From assembly GCF_029168945.1 (NCBI RefSeq), contig NC_083604.1:68216211-68280210 (forward strand): 64,000 nt of DNA, read 5' to 3'. Positions 61,534 to 64,000 of the stretch are shown piece by piece. The position numbers and the translations under genes are program-made. Below the pieces are notes generated by a model. That model saw only the letters and a list, made by a program, of their open reading frames with translations. It was not told the origin of the DNA and searched no databases. Each line of letters opens with the position of its first letter. The first letter of the stretch is position 1. Origin of the DNA: Cannabis sativa (taxonomy: Eukaryota; Streptophyta; Magnoliopsida; Rosales; Cannabaceae).

Positions 61534-62500
61534 TTAAATTTTAAATATTATTATTATGGATATTACTATATGCTAATTCACCTTTATTTATTTTATAGGA
61601 AGGCTCACAGTTACTAAAGCTTGCTATGATGATGGTGTTGGATTAGTCTTTGATGCATGATTTTCCTCCACTCTTTTTCAAGATTGACAGTTTATGTCAC
61701 AAAAAATTGACAGTTTGGATTTAGTTCTTTGTCTCTCTACGCAATCTTTTATTTGTATTAAATTAATTAAGATCTTTAATAGAGATTTTTACACGTTTAC
61801 TTACCAATTTTCTTGAGGCATCCTTAATGCATGTTCGTATTCATGAATTAGCAGAGCATGCACTCAGAATGATAGTAAACTAGTTTGGATGAATTATTTA
61901 TCTTTTTTTCATGATGTACTACTCTTTTATGATTTTTCAATAAAATGTTTGTTCATTGTTTAAAAAAAATATATATCATATATTTTACTTCAGAAAATTA
62001 ACTCAAACAATTTAAATATTTAGTAATCAAAATCTAACTATATTAGAATATTTAAAATTAATTAACAAATAATTAATTATATATTCTAAATTAAATCAAA
62101 TAATATATTTCATTTACTTTATATAAAATATTCTTATAGTTATTCTCTTTTATTGTAGTCGGTATAAGTTGTTTTTAATTTTTATTTGATTAATGATCAA
62201 TTATCACATATTTATTTAAATTGAAAATCTACCATTCTTCCCATTGTTTTTTTTAACAGTTTTGTTAACCTATATTAATTCTACTAGATAAGCAATATCT
62301 TAATGTATGATTTGCAAAAATTTGCATTTTCTCTTTTAATATAAAATAATATAGGATATAAAATGTTTGATTAAGAAATAACAACAAAAGGGTGACGATT
62401 TCTTTCCTCCTTTGGTTCAATAAAATTTTATAGAAAGAGAAATAGTTGAAAGGATAAGATGAAGAGAGTAACGTAATATGATTATGATGTGTGAATAAGT
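61534..62500. other. AT-rich flank right of the MULE, with LTR-like fragment
   Basis: At 61601 an acceptor-like TTTTATAG is followed by an open stretch ending VFDA and a stop at 61651; with AATAAA near 61940 it could be a last exon plus 3' UTR, but no other exon is found. 61985-62150 repeats the LTR-like sequence of 41440-41620 in diverged form. Confidence 0.35.
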
Positions 62501-63409
62501 GGTTTCTTGATTGATGTACTACACATGTTTGATGCCTTGCCAAGACTTGTCGTTTTCTCCGCTAAAATCTTTCTTAGTTGTACTGCAATTCTCTTCCTTT
62601 GTACTTTAACTCCTACACAAATTAAGGACATGAACTTGGCATGTCATCCATGCAAATCGTCTCCACAGTTCTTTTTCTTTTATTTCTAACTCTATTCAAT
62701 CTTGTCCAAAACAAAAATAAATAAATAAATAAATAAATTGCTTCTATTATTAATTGTCTTTCCTGCCCCTTTAGTTCTTTTCTTTTTGTTAATATTATTA
62801 TAACATGGAAGAAGATGCTCTAAAAATTGATCAAAGCTAAAGAGCTCTAATTTTTGAAAAAATTCTATCACAATTCTAATTTCTATGCCTTACTACTTTT
62901 CTTTCTTACATTATTTAATAACAAAAATTTACTAAGCAGAATCAGATAATAAATATGAAAATAAACAAGTGTACAAGTTACTTATATTATATAAATTCAA
63001 CATCGTTTTTAAACCCTTAGTTTTATTGACTTTTTTTTAAATCAAATACTTTATTAAATTTATAATTAAAAGACCTGATAATAACAAACAAAGCAACTAA
63101 AAGATTGAAGATCTCCTAAAAAAAAAAAAAAAAAAGAGAGAAGATCATAAAATGATACTTGTTAGATTGAAGAAGTAAAATTCAAAAAGGAACAGTAACC
63201 ACTTTGTGTAGAAAATAAAGGGGAAAAAATTAGTGGACTATTTCTTAACCTTACAAAATATCTCCATTCACTCTCATTACTAATGATAAAATAATGGTTA
63301 AAATTGGATAAAAATAATGCAAGGGTACAATAGGAAATATATCTACACTCAAAATTATGGTAAGGGTATTCTAGTGATTCAAGTAATACATATCAAGTCT
63401 AATTATCTT
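62501..63409. other. AT-rich intergenic DNA
   Basis: No gene is seen. There is an AAAT run near 62717-62739 and a 15-base poly-A tract at about 63119-63135. Confidence 0.5.
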
Positions 63410-63715
63410 CAATATTAAATAATGTTATTTTAAAAATTTATGTACAATAAAATTGATGTTATTTATTTTTTATATTTATTTCTCCTTCACATTACTTTTT
63501 ATATTTTTATTGTTTAAAAACACTCTAATAATATATCACTCTTCAAATATATTATAATTATAATCTCACATATTATTATTTATTATATATATACTAATTT
63601 TTAGCAACAATAACTTGCTCAAATTTTTAAAAATAATATAACAATCCCAATATTTTACCATTCAATATATCCACCTCATTAATTATTTTCTAAATTTTTA
63701 CTAGGAGATGCTCTA
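63410..63715. mobile_element. Decayed MITE related to the STR2-intron element
   Basis: It shares order and wording with 13592-13966 (ATTTCTCCTTCACATTACTT, TAATCTCACATATTATTATT, CAATATTTTACCATT, then TTTACTAGGAGATGCTCTAT). It lies about 200 bp upstream of the GRDP-like start codon. Confidence 0.5.
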
Positions 63716-63920
63716 TAGACTTTTACTATAAATATGTGATCGAAAATGAGGAAATATGTAAGAAAATGCAAAGCTCAGTGAAGATAGAGCACAGAAACTT
63801 CACCTTCAAACCTCAATTCTATTGACTTGTCAATCATCAAAGCTTCAATTATTTCTTAGAATTGAAGCTTTGTGTTTTGTGGTGCTATAATCACTTTCTT
63901 AGAATCAATAGCAGGTAATT

Positions 63921-64000
63921 ATGGCGATGGAACAAGAGCTTGAGTGGATTGAAGCACAAAATATAGGAATAAGCGTTGATCTTGTTGCTGTGGCCAAACG
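63921..64000 (+). CDS. Probable GRDP (glycine-rich domain/DUF1399) gene, 5' end only
   Basis: The ATG at 63921 opens a frame still open at the window end. It starts MAMEQELEWIEAQ and continues ISVDLVAVAK. This resembles the N-terminus of plant GRDP1/GRDP2-type proteins (DUF1399), which carry a similar E-W-x-x-AQ..SVDLVAAAK segment. Only 26 residues are visible, so the call rests on a short match. The upstream 150 bp has pyrimidine-rich stretches and CTTCAA words typical of a plant 5' leader. No domain can be tested within the window. Confidence 0.6.
   Translation, partial: MAMEQELEWIEAQNIGISVDLVAVAK

Noticed and set aside
61601..61651. Possible terminal exon of a host gene split by the MULE
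   Set aside because: Only one acceptor-like site and 17 codons; no upstream exons of the same gene could be found left of the MULE.

Overview
The window reads as nuclear DNA of a eudicot plant. It is AT-rich, has GT-AG split genes, and is packed with plant transposable elements. It holds an apparently intact STR2 gene. STR2 (a half-size ABCG transporter of the arbuscular-mycorrhiza pathway) is known to be kept in mycorrhizal hosts and lost in non-hosts such as Brassicaceae, so the species is probably a mycorrhizal eudicot. I cannot name it from the sequence.

Three host genes are supported. (1) STR2 on the minus strand at 10874-15090: three exons joining to an open frame of 740 residues. (2) A homologue of the Arabidopsis chloroplast protein At4g37920 on the plus strand at 37597-40440: six exons, 437 residues. 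(3) The first 80 coding bases of a probable GRDP/DUF1399-family gene at 63921, cut by the window end. An unrecognised spliced fragment lies at 42675-43340.

Nearly everything else is mobile DNA. 1-10420 holds decayed pieces: a gypsy RT/RNase H fragment, an Athila-like gag with PBS and LTR, and a Ty1/copia pol tail fused to a Ty3/gypsy gag. 15572-22650 is a recent copia element with about 98.5% identical LTRs but a wrecked pol. 22969-28288 is a complete 5.3 kb gypsy chromovirus with a perfect TTGTA target duplication, LTRs extending the pol frame, and a broken RT active site. 28444-28832 is a TRIM-like mini-retroelement. 29555-35470 holds LTR debris, a (GA)52 run, a nested MITE pair, and 44-bp and 147-bp tandem repeats. 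36389-37286 is a long-TIR Mutator-type element with a perfect 9-bp duplication. Two Helitron 3' ends stand at 42362 and 44845, with the spliced fragment between them.

48623-61533 is a three-level nest resolved by target-site duplications: a MULE (TTAAATTTT) interrupted in its transposase N-terminus by a 2.9 kb solo LTR (CCATT), itself interrupted by a 7.3 kb Tekay/Del-like gypsy element (TCAAT).

The host genes do not form a pathway together. The window is mainly a record of successive insertions around a symbiosis gene. No CRISPR array, rRNA or tRNA gene was seen. Clade names, identities and boundaries are read by eye without database comparison.
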